From Streptomyces viridochromogenes (GTDB lineage: Bacteria > Actinomycetota > Actinomycetes > Streptomycetales > Streptomycetaceae), in NCBI RefSeq assembly GCF_001270495.1, contig NZ_LGUR01000208.1, positions 32,909 to 96,908 of the forward strand: 64,000 nt of DNA, written 5' to 3'. Position 1 is the stretch's first letter. Each line of letters opens with the position of its first letter. The notes under the pieces are model-generated. The model was given only the letters and a program-made list of their open reading frames with translations, was not told where the DNA came from and made no database searches. Positions 51,630 to 63,779 of this stretch are shown here, one piece after another. Position numbers and translations under genes: made by a program.

Positions 51630-53087
51630 GTGAGCACGGGGACTTCGACAGGTTTCTGCCGAATCACCATCGCAGCGCCGGACAGCCGTGTCGATGTGGC
51701 GCTGCCCGAGGACCTGCCGATCCAGGACCTCTTTCCTGAGATCATCAGGCTGTCGGGCCTGGTCCAGTCGGATACCAGTCCGTCCGGCTACCACCTCGTG
51801 ACCCGCGAGGGTCAAGTGCTCGACGCGAGCCGCTCGTTGCTCGAGCACCGGGTCAGGGACGGCGAGGTGCTGCTGCTGCGGACCTTCTCCGACTCGCTGC
51901 CGCCGGCCGTGCACGACGACGTCGTCGACGCGATCGCCGCCGCGGTCAAGCAGGACACCCGCAGCTGGAACGACAGCCTGATGCGGGTGGCCGGTCTCGT
52001 CGCCGGGTCGCTGCTGCTGGTCATGCTCGGCTTCGTCTTCTGGTTCGCGGACCCGGTACGGCACGACATGCACGGCCTCCAGGGCATCCTGGCCGGCGTG
52101 ACGGCACTCGCGCTGACGGCCCTGGCGGGCGTACGGGCCCGGGTGTACGACGACCGGGGATCCGCGGTCGCGCTCGGCATCTCGGCGCTCCCGCACGCGC
52201 TCATCGCGGGCTCCGGCGCCCTGCCCCAGGACGCGGGCGAGGGCCCCGGAAGGATCCAGTTCCTCGTCGGCTGCGTCGCGGTACTGCTCTGCTCCGTTGT
52301 CCTGATCATGCTGCTGCCGCAGGGCGACGCCCCGTTCGTGGCCGCCGCGCTGGCCTCCGCGATCGGCACGCTCGCCGTGTTCTGCGGTGTCCTCACCGAG
52401 GCCGAGCCGCGGGAGATCGCCGCCGGCACCTCGGTCGTCGCCCTGGCGGTGGTCGGCTTCCTGCCCGGCTGGTCGTCCCGCTTCGCCAAGCTGCCGATCG
52501 GCTTCCGCAACCCCGAGGACCTGGCCCGGGCCCGTCGTGAAGGCCGCGAGGGCGACCTCGAAGCCGTCGACGTCCAGCGCATCGTCGCCCAGACCAGCCG
52601 TGGCCACGAGCTGCTGCTCGGCCTGGTCGGCGGCTGCGCGGCCGTGATCATCGGCGCGGGCGGCGCGGTGCTCGGCTTCAGCGACAACGGCTGGGCCCAG
52701 CTGCTGGCCCTGGTCACCGGCCTCGCCGCGATGCTGCGGGCCCGCCTGTTCCGCTACACCGCGCAGGTCACCTGCCTGTTCGTGGCCGGTGTCGTCACGC
52801 TCGCCCTGCTGGTCCTCGGCCTCGCGATCTCGCCCCCGGCCGACATCATCATGGAACTGCTCCAGAACAACTCCGGCCCGGTCAACGTGCGGACCCTGTG
52901 GCTCGGCGCCTCCGTCGGAGTCGGAGTGCTGCTGCTGATCGCGATCGCCCTGATCGTGCCGCAGAAGGGGCTCTCCCCCTTCTGGGGCCGCATGCTGGAC
53001 CTCGCCGACTCGCTGGTCCTGCTCTCCCTGGTCCCGATCTGCCTGGCCGTCCTCGACGTCTACGCCAAGGTCCGCGGCGGTCTCTGA
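51630..53087 (+). CDS. eccD: Type VII secretion protein EccD
   Basis: 485 residues from GTG 51630. Residues ~8-90 are the ubiquitin-like domain (CRITIAAPDSRVDVALPEDL, GEVLLLRTFSD). About eleven membrane helices follow, for example VAGLVAGSLLLVMLGFVFWFA, FLVGCVAVLLCSVVLIMLL, LLGLVGGCAAVIIGAGGAVLG and LVLLSLVPICLAVLDVY. This is the EccD channel-forming component of the T7SS membrane complex. The intracellular loop RFAKLPIGFRNPEDLARARREGREGDLEAVD is a normal EccD feature. It is the last T7SS gene before the ribosomal gene rpsO. Confidence 0.96.
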   Translation: MSTGTSTGFCRITIAAPDSRVDVALPEDLPIQDLFPEIIRLSGLVQSDTSPSGYHLVTREGQVLDASRSLLEHRVRDGEVLLLRTFSDSLPPAVHDDVVDAIAAAVKQDTRSWNDSLMRVAGLVAGSLLLVMLGFVFWFADPVRHDMHGLQGILAGVTALALTALAGVRARVYDDRGSAVALGISALPHALIAGSGALPQDAGEGPGRIQFLVGCVAVLLCSVVLIMLLPQGDAPFVAAALASAIGTLAVFCGVLTEAEPREIAAGTSVVALAVVGFLPGWSSRFAKLPIGFRNPEDLARARREGREGDLEAVDVQRIVAQTSRGHELLLGLVGGCAAVIIGAGGAVLGFSDNGWAQLLALVTGLAAMLRARLFRYTAQVTCLFVAGVVTLALLVLGLAISPPADIIMELLQNNSGPVNVRTLWLGASVGVGVLLLIAIALIVPQKGLSPFWGRMLDLADSLVLLSLVPICLAVLDVYAKVRGGL

Positions 53088-53286
53088 CCGGCGCGGCGGC
53101 GCCGGGGACCGCCTGTCAAGGGCGCGCCTGTGTGCTGGTACGCTGTGTGACGGCCGTTTGTGTACGCGCCCCCGGGTTCGCCTGGGGGATGCGCCCAGCG
53201 GATCCCCGCCTCCCGAGTAACGGAAGCTCCCCCGAGACAAAGACCGGGGGCACTCGGTGGCCCATCAAAGACTACGAGGAGTACGC

Positions 53287-53574
53287 GTGCCGCTCGACGC
53301 CGCTACGAAGAAGCAGATCATCAGCGAGTTCGGTCAGAAGGAGGGCGACACCGGCTCCCCCGAGGTCCAGGTCGCCATGCTCTCGCGCCGGATCTCGGAC
53401 CTGACCGAGCACCTCAAGACCCACAAGCACGACCACCACTCCCGCCGTGGTCTGCTGATCCTGGTCGGTCAGCGTCGCCGCCTTCTCCAGTACCTGGCGA
53501 AGAAGGACATCCAGCGTTTCCGTACGCTGGTCGACCGCCTCGGCATCCGCCGTGGTGCGGCGGGCGCCAAGTAA
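53287..53574 (+). CDS. rpsO: 30S ribosomal protein S15
   Basis: 95 residues from GTG 53287 ([15 protein letters not shown]) with GAGGAG five bases upstream. Signatures: [36 protein letters not shown] and [21 protein letters not shown]15 binds 16S rRNA at the platform. rpsO-pnp is an operon in most bacteria, and in Streptomyces it is known to have promoters both before and after rpsO. The hairpin directly after the gene fits attenuation between the two. Confidence 0.98.
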   Translation: MPLDAATKKQIISEFGQKEGDTGSPEVQVAMLSRRISDLTEHLKTHKHDHHSRRGLLILVGQRRRLLQYLAKKDIQRFRTLVDRLGIRRGAAGAK

Positions 53575-53585
53575 GACGCCGTGAG

Positions 53586-53620
53586 GGGAGCGGTTCCCGA
53601 AGAGATCGGGAGCCGCTCCC
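53586..53620 (+). terminator. rpsO-pnp intercistronic hairpin (terminator/attenuator)
   Basis: A 15-bp stem with one G-U pair (53586-53600 with 53606-53620), followed by TTT. It lies 11 bases after rpsO and 287 before pnp. Known rpsO-pnp regions carry a partial terminator and RNase III sites here; this hairpin is the obvious candidate. Confidence 0.75.
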
Positions 53621-53907
53621 TTTGCCGTACGTACGGAACGTCAACCGTGCGTGCGGAAACATGCGGAGTGTCACACCCGCTTTGTAGTGTGGTAGCACAA
53701 CGCAATACGGACGACACAGCACGACAAAGAAGAGGGGAAGCGCGCCTCGCCGCCGCCGGTCCTCGGTAGTGGCCCCCGGGGGAAGTGAGCCCCGGGTGCT
53801 TCGATCGAAGACCGGCCCGCACCGCACGGAGCGCTTCTCCACAACCGTCCCCCTGCCACACGGGCAGTGCCGGGACAAAAGACGACAAAGTAACGGAGAA
53901 AACGCTA

Positions 53908-56130
53908 GTGGAGAACGAGACCCACTACGCCGAGGCCGTCATCGACAACGGCTCCTTCGGCACCCGCACCATCCGCTTCGAGACGGGCCGCCTGGCCAAG
54001 CAGGCCGCTGGCTCCGCCGTGGCGTACCTGGACGACGACACCATGGTGCTGTCGGCCACCACCGCCTCCAAGAACCCCAAGGACCAGCTCGACTTCTTCC
54101 CTCTGACGGTGGACGTCGAGGAGCGGATGTACGCCGCCGGCAAGATCCCCGGCAGCTTCTTCCGCCGTGAGGGCCGTCCCTCCGAGGACGCCATCCTCAC
54201 CTGCCGCCTCATCGACCGCCCGCTGCGCCCGTCCTTCAAGAAGGGCCTGCGCAACGAGATCCAGGTCGTCGCCACGATCATGGCGCTCAACCCCGACCAC
54301 CTGTACGACGTCGTGGCGATCAACGCCGCGTCCGCGTCTACGCAGCTGGCCGGCCTGCCCTTCTCCGGCCCGATCGGCGGCGTCCGCGTCGCGCTGATCA
54401 ACGGCCAGTGGGTGGCCTTCCCGACGCACTCCGAGCTCGAGGACGCCGTCTTCGACATGGTCGTCGCGGGCCGTGTCCTGGAGGACGGCGACGTCGCGAT
54501 CATGATGGTCGAGGCCGAGGCCACCGAGAAGACCATCAAGCTGGTCGAGGGCGGCGCCGAGGCGCCGACCGAGGAGGTCGTCGCCGCCGGTCTGGACGCC
54601 GCGAAGCCCTTCATCAAGGTGCTCTGCAAGGCCCAGTCGGACCTCGCCGCCAAGGCCGCCAAGCCGACCGGCGAGTTCCCGATCTTCCTGGACTACCAGG
54701 ACGACGTCCTGGAGGCGCTCACCGCCGCCGTCAAGCCGGAGCTCGCCTCCGCGCTGACCATCGCCGGCAAGCAGGAGCGCGAGTCCGAGCTGGACCGCGT
54801 CAAGGCGCTCGCCGCCGAGAAGCTCCTGCCGGAGTTCGAGGGCCGCGAGAAGGAGATCTCCGCCGCGTACCGCTCGCTGACCAAGACCCTGGTCCGTGAG
54901 CGCGTCATCAAGGAGAAGAAGCGCATCGACGGCCGCGGTGTCACCGACATCCGCACCCTGGCCGCCGAGGTCGAGGCCATCCCGCGGGTCCACGGTTCCG
55001 CCGTGTTCGAGCGTGGCGAGACCCAGATCCTGGGCGTCACCACCCTGAACATGCTCCGCATGGAGCAGCAGCTGGACACCCTCTCCCCGGTGACCCGCAA
55101 GCGCTACATGCACAACTACAACTTCCCGCCGTACTCCACCGGCGAGACCGGTCGCGTCGGCTCCCCGAAGCGCCGCGAGATCGGCCATGGCGCCCTCGCC
55201 GAGCGCGCCCTCGTGCCGGTCCTGCCGACCCGCGAGGAGTTCCCCTACGCGATCCGCCAGGTCTCCGAGGCGCTGAGCTCCAACGGCTCGACGTCCATGG
55301 GCTCGGTCTGCGCCTCCACCATGTCGCTGCTGAACGCCGGTGTGCCGCTGAAGGCCCCCGTCGCCGGTATCGCCATGGGCCTGATCTCCCAGGAGATCGA
55401 GGGCGAGACGCACTACGTCACCCTCACCGACATCCTCGGTGCGGAGGACGCCTTCGGTGACATGGACTTCAAGGTCGCCGGCACCAAGGAGTTCGTGACC
55501 GCCCTCCAGCTCGACACCAAGCTGGACGGCATCCCGGCCTCCGTCCTGGCCGCCGCCCTGAAGCAGGCCCGTGACGCCCGCCTCCACATCCTCGACGTGA
55601 TGATGGAAGCGATCGACACGCCGGACGAGATGTCCCCGAACGCCCCGCGGATCATCACCGTCAAGATCCCCGTGGACAAGATCGGTGAGGTCATCGGCCC
55701 CAAGGGCAAGATGATCAACCAGATCCAGGAGGACACCGGCGCCGAGATCACGATCGAGGACGACGGCACCATCTACATCGGTGCCGCCGACGGCCCGTCC
55801 GCCGAGGCCGCCCGCACCACGATCAACGGCATCGCCAACCCGACGATGCCCGAGGTCGGCGAGCGCTACCTGGGCACGGTCGTGAAGACGACCACCTTCG
55901 GTGCGTTCGTCTCGCTCCTCCCCGGCAAGGACGGTCTGCTGCACATCTCGCAGATCCGCAAGCTCGCCGGCGGCAAGCGCGTGGAGAACGTCGAGGACGT
56001 GCTCGGTGTGGGCCAGAAGGTCCAGGTCGAGATCGCCGAGATCGACTCCCGCGGCAAGCTGTCGCTCGTCCCGGTCATCGAGGGCGAAGAAGGCTCCGAG
56101 GACGATCAGAAGGACGATACCGACAAGTGA
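53908..56130 (+). CDS. pnp: Polyribonucleotide nucleotidyltransferase (PNPase)
   Basis: 740 residues from GTG 53908, with GGAG nine bases upstream; the frame is open further up but lacks an SD. PNPase degrades RNA phosphorolytically and in Streptomyces also adds 3' tails. Two RNase PH cores are visible ([20 protein letters not shown] in the first; [20 protein letters not shown] and [20 protein letters not shown] in the second). A KH domain follows at ~585-640 ([20 protein letters not shown]) and an S1 domain at ~650-720 ([20 protein letters not shown]). The acidic C-terminus overlaps the next start (GTGA). Confidence 0.98.
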   Translation: MENETHYAEAVIDNGSFGTRTIRFETGRLAKQAAGSAVAYLDDDTMVLSATTASKNPKDQLDFFPLTVDVEERMYAAGKIPGSFFRREGRPSEDAILTCRLIDRPLRPSFKKGLRNEIQVVATIMALNPDHLYDVVAINAASASTQLAGLPFSGPIGGVRVALINGQWVAFPTHSELEDAVFDMVVAGRVLEDGDVAIMMVEAEATEKTIKLVEGGAEAPTEEVVAAGLDAAKPFIKVLCKAQSDLAAKAAKPTGEFPIFLDYQDDVLEALTAAVKPELASALTIAGKQERESELDRVKALAAEKLLPEFEGREKEISAAYRSLTKTLVRERVIKEKKRIDGRGVTDIRTLAAEVEAIPRVHGSAVFERGETQILGVTTLNMLRMEQQLDTLSPVTRKRYMHNYNFPPYSTGETGRVGSPKRREIGHGALAERALVPVLPTREEFPYAIRQVSEALSSNGSTSMGSVCASTMSLLNAGVPLKAPVAGIAMGLISQEIEGETHYVTLTDILGAEDAFGDMDFKVAGTKEFVTALQLDTKLDGIPASVLAAALKQARDARLHILDVMMEAIDTPDEMSPNAPRIITVKIPVDKIGEVIGPKGKMINQIQEDTGAEITIEDDGTIYIGAADGPSAEAARTTINGIANPTMPEVGERYLGTVVKTTTFGAFVSLLPGKDGLLHISQIRKLAGGKRVENVEDVLGVGQKVQVEIAEIDSRGKLSLVPVIEGEEGSEDDQKDDTDK

Positions 56131-57506
56131 CGTCGAGTAGCTCCACGGCGACGGCCCGCACCTCTTCGGAGGCGCGGGCCGTCGCCCGTACCCAAACCCT
56201 GATCAAAGGCACCAACGGCATCGGCACGGTCCGCAAGACCACCCTCCCGGGTGGCCTGCGCATCGTCACCGAGACCCTGCCGTCCGTCCGCTCCGCCACC
56301 TTCGGCATCTGGGCGCACGTGGGTTCCCGCGACGAGACGCCGGCCCTGAACGGCGCCACGCACTACCTGGAGCACCTGCTCTTCAAGGGCACCACCCGCA
56401 GGTCGGCCCTGGACATCTCGTCCGCCATCGACGCCGTCGGCGGCGAGATGAACGCGTTCACGGCGAAGGAGTACACGTGCTACTACGCGCGCGTGCTCGA
56501 CGCCGACCTGCCGCTCGCCATAGACGTCGTCTGCGACATGCTGACGGGCTCCCTCATCCTCGAAGAGGACGTCAACGTCGAGCGGGGCGCGATCCTCGAA
56601 GAGATCGCCATGACCGAGGACGACCCGGGCGACTGCGTGCACGACCTGTTCGCGCACACCATGTTCGGCGACAACCCCCTCGGCCGCCCGGTCCTCGGCA
56701 CGGTCGACACGGTCAACGCCCTCACCGCCGACCGCATCCGCCGCTTCTACAAGAAGCACTACGACCCGACCCACCTCGTGGTCGCGGCGGCCGGCAACAT
56801 CGACCACAACAAGGTCGTACGTCAGGTCCGCGCCGCCTTCGAGAAGGCAGGCGCCCTCAAGAACCTCGACGCCACACCCGTCGCCCCGCGCGACGGACGG
56901 CGAACCGTGCGCGCCGCGGGCCGCGTCGAGCTCATCGGACGCAAGACGGAGCAGGCCCATGTCGTCCTCGGCATGCCCGGCCTGTCCCGCACGGACGACC
57001 GCCGCTGGGCGCTCGGGGTCCTCAACACGGCGCTGGGCGGCGGCATGTCGTCCCGCCTCTTCCAGGAGGTCCGCGAGAAGCGCGGCCTGGCCTACAGCGT
57101 GTACTCGTACACTTCGGGCTTCGCCGACTGCGGCCTGTTCGGCGTGTACGCGGGCTGCCGGCCGTCGCAGGTCCACGACGTGCTGAAGATCTGCCGCGAC
57201 GAACTGGACCATGTCGCCGAGCACGGCCTGTCCGACGACGAGATCGGCCGCGCCATCGGCCAGCTCCGCGGCTCCACGGTCCTCGGCCTGGAGGACACCG
57301 GCGCCCTGATGAACCGCATCGGCAAGAGCGAGCTGTGCTGGGGCGAGCAGATGTCCGTCGACGACATGCTGGCCCGGATCGCCGAGGTGACACCGGACGA
57401 CGTCCGCTCGGTCGCCCGCGAGGTCCTGGGACAGCGCCCCTCGCTGTCGGTCATCGGCCCGCTGAAGGACAAACAGGCGTCCCGGCTGAACGACGCCGTG
57501 GCCTAG
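56127..57506 (+). CDS. M16 family zinc metallopeptidase (processing-peptidase-like)
   Basis: 459 residues from GTG 56127, coupled to pnp by a GTGA overlap. The inverted zinc motif HxxEH is intact: His79-Tyr-Leu-Glu82-His83 ([11 protein letters not shown]), with the distal Glu in [30 protein letters not shown] and [17 protein letters not shown] are also typical. M16 proteases of this size degrade or process peptides. The pnp-M16 pair is conserved in actinobacteria. No signal peptide, so the enzyme is cytoplasmic. Confidence 0.95.
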   Translation: MTSSSSTATARTSSEARAVARTQTLIKGTNGIGTVRKTTLPGGLRIVTETLPSVRSATFGIWAHVGSRDETPALNGATHYLEHLLFKGTTRRSALDISSAIDAVGGEMNAFTAKEYTCYYARVLDADLPLAIDVVCDMLTGSLILEEDVNVERGAILEEIAMTEDDPGDCVHDLFAHTMFGDNPLGRPVLGTVDTVNALTADRIRRFYKKHYDPTHLVVAAAGNIDHNKVVRQVRAAFEKAGALKNLDATPVAPRDGRRTVRAAGRVELIGRKTEQAHVVLGMPGLSRTDDRRWALGVLNTALGGGMSSRLFQEVREKRGLAYSVYSYTSGFADCGLFGVYAGCRPSQVHDVLKICRDELDHVAEHGLSDDEIGRAIGQLRGSTVLGLEDTGALMNRIGKSELCWGEQMSVDDMLARIAEVTPDDVRSVAREVLGQRPSLSVIGPLKDKQASRLNDAVA

Positions 57507-58301
<795 letters not shown>

Positions 58302-58314
58302 CCGAGGCTCCCTG

Positions 58315-58767
58315 ATGCGCGCGAAGCTCTCCTATGCCATAACGGCCGCCGTCCTGGTCGTCTACTTCGTCCTGGTCGGCAGCCGTGGCGTGATGCTCAT
58401 CCAGTCCGGCACGGTCATCACCGTCACCTTCGGCGTGGCGGTGCTGATCCTGCCGGTGATCGGTGTGTGGTTCCTGTGGAAGAACACCCAGTTCGTCCGC
58501 AGGGCCAACGCTCTCGCCGCCGAACTCGACGCCGAGGGCGGCCTCCCCGTCGACGAGCTGAAGCGCACCCCCGGGGGCCGCATCGACCGTGACTCGGCCG
58601 ACGAGGTCTTCGCCCGTCGCAAGGCCGAGACAGAGGCATCCCCCGACGACTGGCGCAGCTGGTTCCGCCTGGCCATCGCCTACCACGACGCCCGCGACAC
58701 CCCACGCGCCCGCAAGGCGATGCAGAGGGCTATCGCTTTGCACGACGGCCGAACCGTCGAGGCCTGA
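58315..58767 (+). CDS. Two-helix membrane protein with TPR-like C-terminus
   Basis: 150 residues starting 13 bases after dapB, probably cotranscribed. Two membrane helices (AITAAVLVVYFVLVGSRGVM and VTFGVAVLILPVIGVWFLW) are followed by a cytoplasmic helical part with GRIDRDSADEVFARRKAE and the TPR-like DWRSWFRLAIAYHDARDTPRARKAMQRAIAL. Conserved beside dapB in streptomycetes; function unknown. Confidence 0.85.
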   Translation: MRAKLSYAITAAVLVVYFVLVGSRGVMLIQSGTVITVTFGVAVLILPVIGVWFLWKNTQFVRRANALAAELDAEGGLPVDELKRTPGGRIDRDSADEVFARRKAETEASPDDWRSWFRLAIAYHDARDTPRARKAMQRAIALHDGRTVEA

Positions 58768-58773
58768 GCCCTC

Positions 58774-58830
58774 TACGCCGACGAGTCAGCTGTACGCCGA
58801 CGAGTCAGCCGTACGGACACGATTCAGCCG
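58774..58830 (+). repeat. Three tandem 19-bp repeats
   Basis: TACGCCGACGAGTCAGCTG, TACGCCGACGAGTCAGCCG and TACGGACACGATTCAGCCG follow each other directly at 58774, 58793 and 58812. They sit between a stop codon and a terminator hairpin. Confidence 0.9.
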
Positions 58831-58836
58831 TATACG

Positions 58837-58868
58837 AAGGGCCGGCCCGCAGCAGCGGACCGGCCCTT
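58837..58868. terminator. Hairpin between convergent genes
   Basis: A 9-bp stem AAGGGCCGG/CCGGCCCTT (58837-58845 with 58860-58868) between the TPR-like gene and the convergent PH-like gene; A and T at the ends suit use on both strands. Confidence 0.7.
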
Positions 58869-58883
58869 GGCAATCTGGCGTGC

Positions 58884-59438
58884 TCAGCCGCGTGTGTTCT
58901 CCGCGGCCCACACCTCGACCGCGTCGGCGGCCCGGTCGAACGCCGCGACCCGGGCCAGGAAGTCAGTGTTGTGCGTGGTCATCAGCGTCGGCATGTCATC
59001 CGCCGCACGACCCCGCTCCACGAGCATCAGCGCCTGCCCCTGCACCGTGCGCGGCAACCCCAGCCAGCGCACCGGCTGCTGCACCGTCCGCACGGCGACC
59101 ACCTGCTGCCAGGGCACCGTACGCGTGACGAAGAACCTCACCTGGCGCAGCCCGCGCGCGCTCACCCACACGCCCATGCGCAGCAGCCGCAGGGCCCCGG
59201 CGATGACGGCCAGCGCGATGCCGAAGATGACGGCAGCCTCGGTCACCGTGCCAGTCAGGGCGATGATGACCGCCGCGAAGAGCACGTACGAGGCGAGCAG
59301 CAGCCACAGCGCCGCCACGCCCACGCGCCATGGCCCGGGACGGTAGGGGCGCCGCCAGCGGTCGAGGTCGTCGAAGGGCAGCGCGACGTCGTCGGCTGCC
59401 TCGAATGCGCGGTCGGCCGTCAGGAAGGGCAGGGGCAC
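58884..59438 (-). CDS. PH-domain-like membrane protein
   Basis: 184 residues from GTG 59438 with GAGGA six bases upstream. Two helices (VGVAALWLLLASYVLFAAVIIAL and AAVIFGIALAVIAGALRLL) precede a PH-like beta domain: MGVWVSARGLRQVRFFVTRTVPWQQVVAVRTV, the common G-V-W-V-x-x-x-G-L-...-W-x-x-V pattern. The N-terminal segment DDVALPFDDLDRWRRPYRPG is typical. Role unknown; it probably shares a transcript with nothing else, as the next minus-strand gene lies 91 bases upstream. Confidence 0.8.
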   Translation of the reverse strand: MPLPFLTADRAFEAADDVALPFDDLDRWRRPYRPGPWRVGVAALWLLLASYVLFAAVIIALTGTVTEAAVIFGIALAVIAGALRLLRMGVWVSARGLRQVRFFVTRTVPWQQVVAVRTVQQPVRWLGLPRTVQGQALMLVERGRAADDMPTLMTTHNTDFLARVAAFDRAADAVEVWAAENTRG

Positions 59439-59529
59439 GGCTGGTCCTCACTCAATCCATGCATGGGCTGTGCCCGGTGAGGCTAATCGACCCGTACCCC
59501 CACTCACCACTCCTGGGGGGCCGGTTGAG

Positions 59530-59766
59530 TCAGTGCCCCTGAGAGGCTTGTGACTGCTGGGTCTGCGTCGCGGTGTCGGTGGACAGCGCCGGCATGCCCA
59601 CCACCAGCGAGCCCACCAGCCCGGCGACGATGGTGAGTCCCAGCAGCCAGCGCCCGGCCATCTGACCGACGGACGCTCGCTCAGGGGGTGGGGGAGTCAC
59701 ATTGCTGCGGAACCTGTCGGCCTCGGCGAGGAAGGCGAACGGAACGGGCTCGCGCCGACCGAACAT
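59530..59766 (-). CDS. Small single-helix membrane protein
   Basis: 78 residues from ATG 59766 with GAGGAG nine bases upstream. The basic/polar N-terminus (MFGRREPVPFAFLAEADRFR) is cytoplasmic; one helix (WLLGLTIVAGLVGSLVVGMPAL) and a Gln/Ser/Thr-rich outer tail (TATQTQQSQASQGH) follow. Family unknown. It is divergent from thyX. Confidence 0.75.
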   Translation of the reverse strand: MFGRREPVPFAFLAEADRFRSNVTPPPPERASVGQMAGRWLLGLTIVAGLVGSLVVGMPALSTDTATQTQQSQASQGH

Positions 59767-59974
59767 CAGGGACTTCTCCTCTCGGAATCGTGTGGGTGAC
59801 TGTCACCAACACAGACGAGCGAGTGCCCCAAAAGGTGCCCGGTTTCACCGAATTCACAGAAATTCGCTGAAGTTCGCCGAGGTATGTCGCGACCCGGCAC
59901 CGAACGCCCCGTTGTCAGTGCCGGGCCGTAGAGTGGGCGCCGCCCACAGAAGTGATGGAAGGACCCTCCGAGCC

Positions 59975-60715
59975 GTGACCGACACCCCCGCCGACGACCT
60001 CAAGCCAAGCTTCCTCAGTGACGTCACCGTCGAACTGGTCAAGCACAGCGCGGCCGACTCCGACGTGCTGTGGGCCGCCCGCGTCTCCACCGCCGGCGAG
60101 CAGTCCCTGGACGAGCTGAAGAAGGACCCGGAGCGCTCCAAGGGCCTGATCAACTACCTGATGCGGGACCGGCACGGCAGCCCCTTCGAGCACAACTCGA
60201 TGACCTTCTTCATCAGCGCCCCGATCTTCGTCTTCCGCGAGTTCATGCGGCACCGCGTGGGCTGGTCGTACAACGAGGAGAGCGGGCGCTACCGCGAGCT
60301 CCAGCCCGTCTTCTACGTCCCTGGTGAGGCCCGCAAGCTGGTCCAGGAGGGCCGCCCCGGCAAGTACGTCTTCGTCGAGGGCACCCAGGCCCAGCAGGAG
60401 CTGACCGGCCGCGTCATGGAGGACTCGTACCGGCAGTCGTACGAGGCCTACCAGGAGATGCTCGCCGCCGGCGTCGCCCGCGAGGTCGCCCGCGCGGTCC
60501 TCCCGGTCGGCCTGTTCTCCTCGATGTACGCCACCTGCAACGCCCGCTCCCTGATGCACTTCCTCGGCCTGCGCACCCAGCACGAGCTGGCCAAGGTCCC
60601 GTCCTTCCCGCAGCGGGAGATCGAGATGGTCGGGGAGAGGATGGAGGCGGAGTGGGCCAAGCTCATGCCGCTGACGTACGCCGCCTTCAATGCGAACGGC
60701 CGTGTGGCGCCGTAA
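59975..60715 (+). CDS. thyX: FAD-dependent thymidylate synthase
   Basis: 246 residues from GTG 59975. ThyX methylates dUMP to dTMP using FAD and methylenetetrahydrofolate. The diagnostic RHRxxSxNxxSxRY-type motif is present as Arg92-His-Arg followed by VGWSYNEESGRY (Ser98 in the conserved position). SPFEHNSMTFFISAPIFVFREFMRHR, and the C-terminal LPVGLFSSMYATCNARSLMHFLGLR are also typical. The frame is open upstream to 59,702, but the family start and the SD GAAGGA support this GTG. A hairpin separates it from dapA. Confidence 0.97.
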   Translation: MTDTPADDLKPSFLSDVTVELVKHSAADSDVLWAARVSTAGEQSLDELKKDPERSKGLINYLMRDRHGSPFEHNSMTFFISAPIFVFREFMRHRVGWSYNEESGRYRELQPVFYVPGEARKLVQEGRPGKYVFVEGTQAQQELTGRVMEDSYRQSYEAYQEMLAAGVAREVARAVLPVGLFSSMYATCNARSLMHFLGLRTQHELAKVPSFPQREIEMVGERMEAEWAKLMPLTYAAFNANGRVAP

Positions 60716-60815
60716 GGCACCCACGTTCTCCGACCGGGCAGGGCCGCATGGATCAGCCGGGCGAAGTGTCCGTATTGCGGCATTTGGAGAAGTTCATCTA
60801 GCCTGATCAAACGGA

Positions 60816-60853
60816 CCCGGCACTGCTTGAACCCCCGAGCAGGCAGTGCCGGG
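60816..60853 (+). terminator. Terminator between thyX and dapA
   Basis: A perfect 11-bp stem CCCGGCACTGC/GCAGTGCCGGG (60816-60826 with 60843-60853), loop 16 bases, 100 bases after the thyX stop. Confidence 0.75.
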
Positions 60854-60927
60854 CTCCATATTTGTCCTGACTTTCCCGCACCCCCCGAGGGCAGACCAGG
60901 CCGGGCGCAACGAGTAGCGTGTAACCC

Positions 60928-61827
60928 ATGGCTCCGACCTCCACTCCGCAGACCCCCTTCGGGCGGGTCCTCACCGCCATGATCACGCCCTTCACGGCGG
61001 ACGGCGCACTTGATCTCGACGGCGCGCAGCGGCTCGCCACGCACCTGGTGGACGCAGGCAACGACGGCCTGATCATCAACGGCACCACCGGCGAGTCCCC
61101 CACCACCAGCGATGCGGAGAAATCGGACCTGGTGCGGGCGGTACTGGAGGCCGTCGGCGACCGAGCCCACGTGGTGGCCGGAGTCGGCACCAACGACACC
61201 CGCCACAGCCTGGAGCTCGCCCGCGCGGCGGAGCAGGTCGGCGCACACGGCCTCCTGGTCGTCACGCCGTACTACAACAAGCCCCCGCAGGAGGGCTTGT
61301 ACCGGCACTTCAAGGCGATCGCCGACGCCACCGAGCTGCCGGTCATGCTCTACGACATCCCCGGCCGCAGCGGCGTCCCGATCAACACCGAGACGATCGT
61401 CCGCCTCGCCGAGCACCCGAGGATCGTCGCCAACAAGGACGCCAAGGGCGACCTCGGCCGCGCCAGCTGGGCCATCGCCCGATCCGGCCTCGCCTGGTAC
61501 TCCGGCGACGACATGCTGAACCTGCCGCTGCTCTCCGTGGGCGCGGTCGGCTTCGTCTCGGTCGTCGGCCACCTGGTCACCCCCGACCTCCGCGCGCTCG
61601 TCGAGGCGTACATCTCCGGCGACGTCCAGAAGGCCACGGAGATCCACCAGAAGCTGCTCCCGGTCTACACCGGCATGTTCCGCACCCAGGGCGTCATGAC
61701 CACCAAGGCCGCGCTCGCCCTCCAGGGCCTGCCCGCAGGACCGCTGCGCGCACCGATGGCCGAGTGCGCGGCCGAGGAGATCGAGCAGCTCAAGATCGAT
61801 CTTGCCGCAGGCGGGGTACAGCTCTAA
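60928..61827 (+). CDS. dapA: 4-hydroxy-tetrahydrodipicolinate synthase
   Basis: 299 residues. DapA condenses pyruvate and aspartate semialdehyde, the first step of diaminopimelate/lysine synthesis. Schiff-base Lys170 lies in VANKDAKGDL; GTTGESPTTSDAEK binds pyruvate; TPYYNKPPQEGLYRHF holds the catalytic Tyr; YDIPGRSGVPI follows. TIM-barrel of normal length. It precedes the RNase J gene, a conserved actinobacterial order. Confidence 0.97.
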   Translation: MAPTSTPQTPFGRVLTAMITPFTADGALDLDGAQRLATHLVDAGNDGLIINGTTGESPTTSDAEKSDLVRAVLEAVGDRAHVVAGVGTNDTRHSLELARAAEQVGAHGLLVVTPYYNKPPQEGLYRHFKAIADATELPVMLYDIPGRSGVPINTETIVRLAEHPRIVANKDAKGDLGRASWAIARSGLAWYSGDDMLNLPLLSVGAVGFVSVVGHLVTPDLRALVEAYISGDVQKATEIHQKLLPVYTGMFRTQGVMTTKAALALQGLPAGPLRAPMAECAAEEIEQLKIDLAAGGVQL

Positions 61828-61931
61828 CACCAGACTTCGCGCGCGGCGCGCGCACCAGACTCCACAACTGAATAAGCGGGCCACCGGTGCCCGCACCCCA
61901 CAACGACAACTGCTTCTGCACGAACGTCATG

Positions 61932-61962
61932 CGCGCCACGTGCCCTACCGGTACGTGGCGCG
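61932..61962 (+). promoter_or_regulatory. Hairpin in the RNase J leader
   Basis: A perfect 10-bp stem CGCGCCACGT/ACGTGGCGCG (61932-61941 with 61953-61962) ends 6 bases before the GAGGAGAG SD of the RNase J gene. It could terminate dapA transcripts or affect translation of rnj; not proven. Confidence 0.4.
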
Positions 61963-61980
61963 TGTGGTGAGGAGAGTCTT

Positions 61981-63666
<1,686 letters not shown>

Positions 63667-63698
63667 CGGTCCGTCGGACGTTCGACTGCGTGAACCCG

Positions 63699-63736
63699 GA
63701 GCGGGGCGCCTCGATTTGCATCGAGGCGCCCCGCTC
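63699..63736 (+). terminator. Strong terminator after RNase J
   Basis: A perfect 17-bp stem (63699-63715 with 63720-63736) with a TTGC loop, 33 bases after the stop, insulating rnj from the rRNA leader. Confidence 0.9.
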
Positions 63737-63779
63737 CAGTACGTTTACGGCTCCGCCTGAACGGGAACCCGGCAGCTTC

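Noticed and set aside
51366..53240. N-terminal extension of eccC by ~625 codons
   Set aside because: The open frame continues upstream by chance across the eccC/eccD spacer and antisense to eccD; the EccC family start and membrane helices begin at 51,353.
53905..55944. Long antisense frame across pnp
   Set aside because: Low-complexity Gly/Asp/Leu translation, no family, fully explained by pnp GC3 bias. The same applies to antisense frames over 2,284-4,407, 56,106-58,283 and 62,107-63,570.
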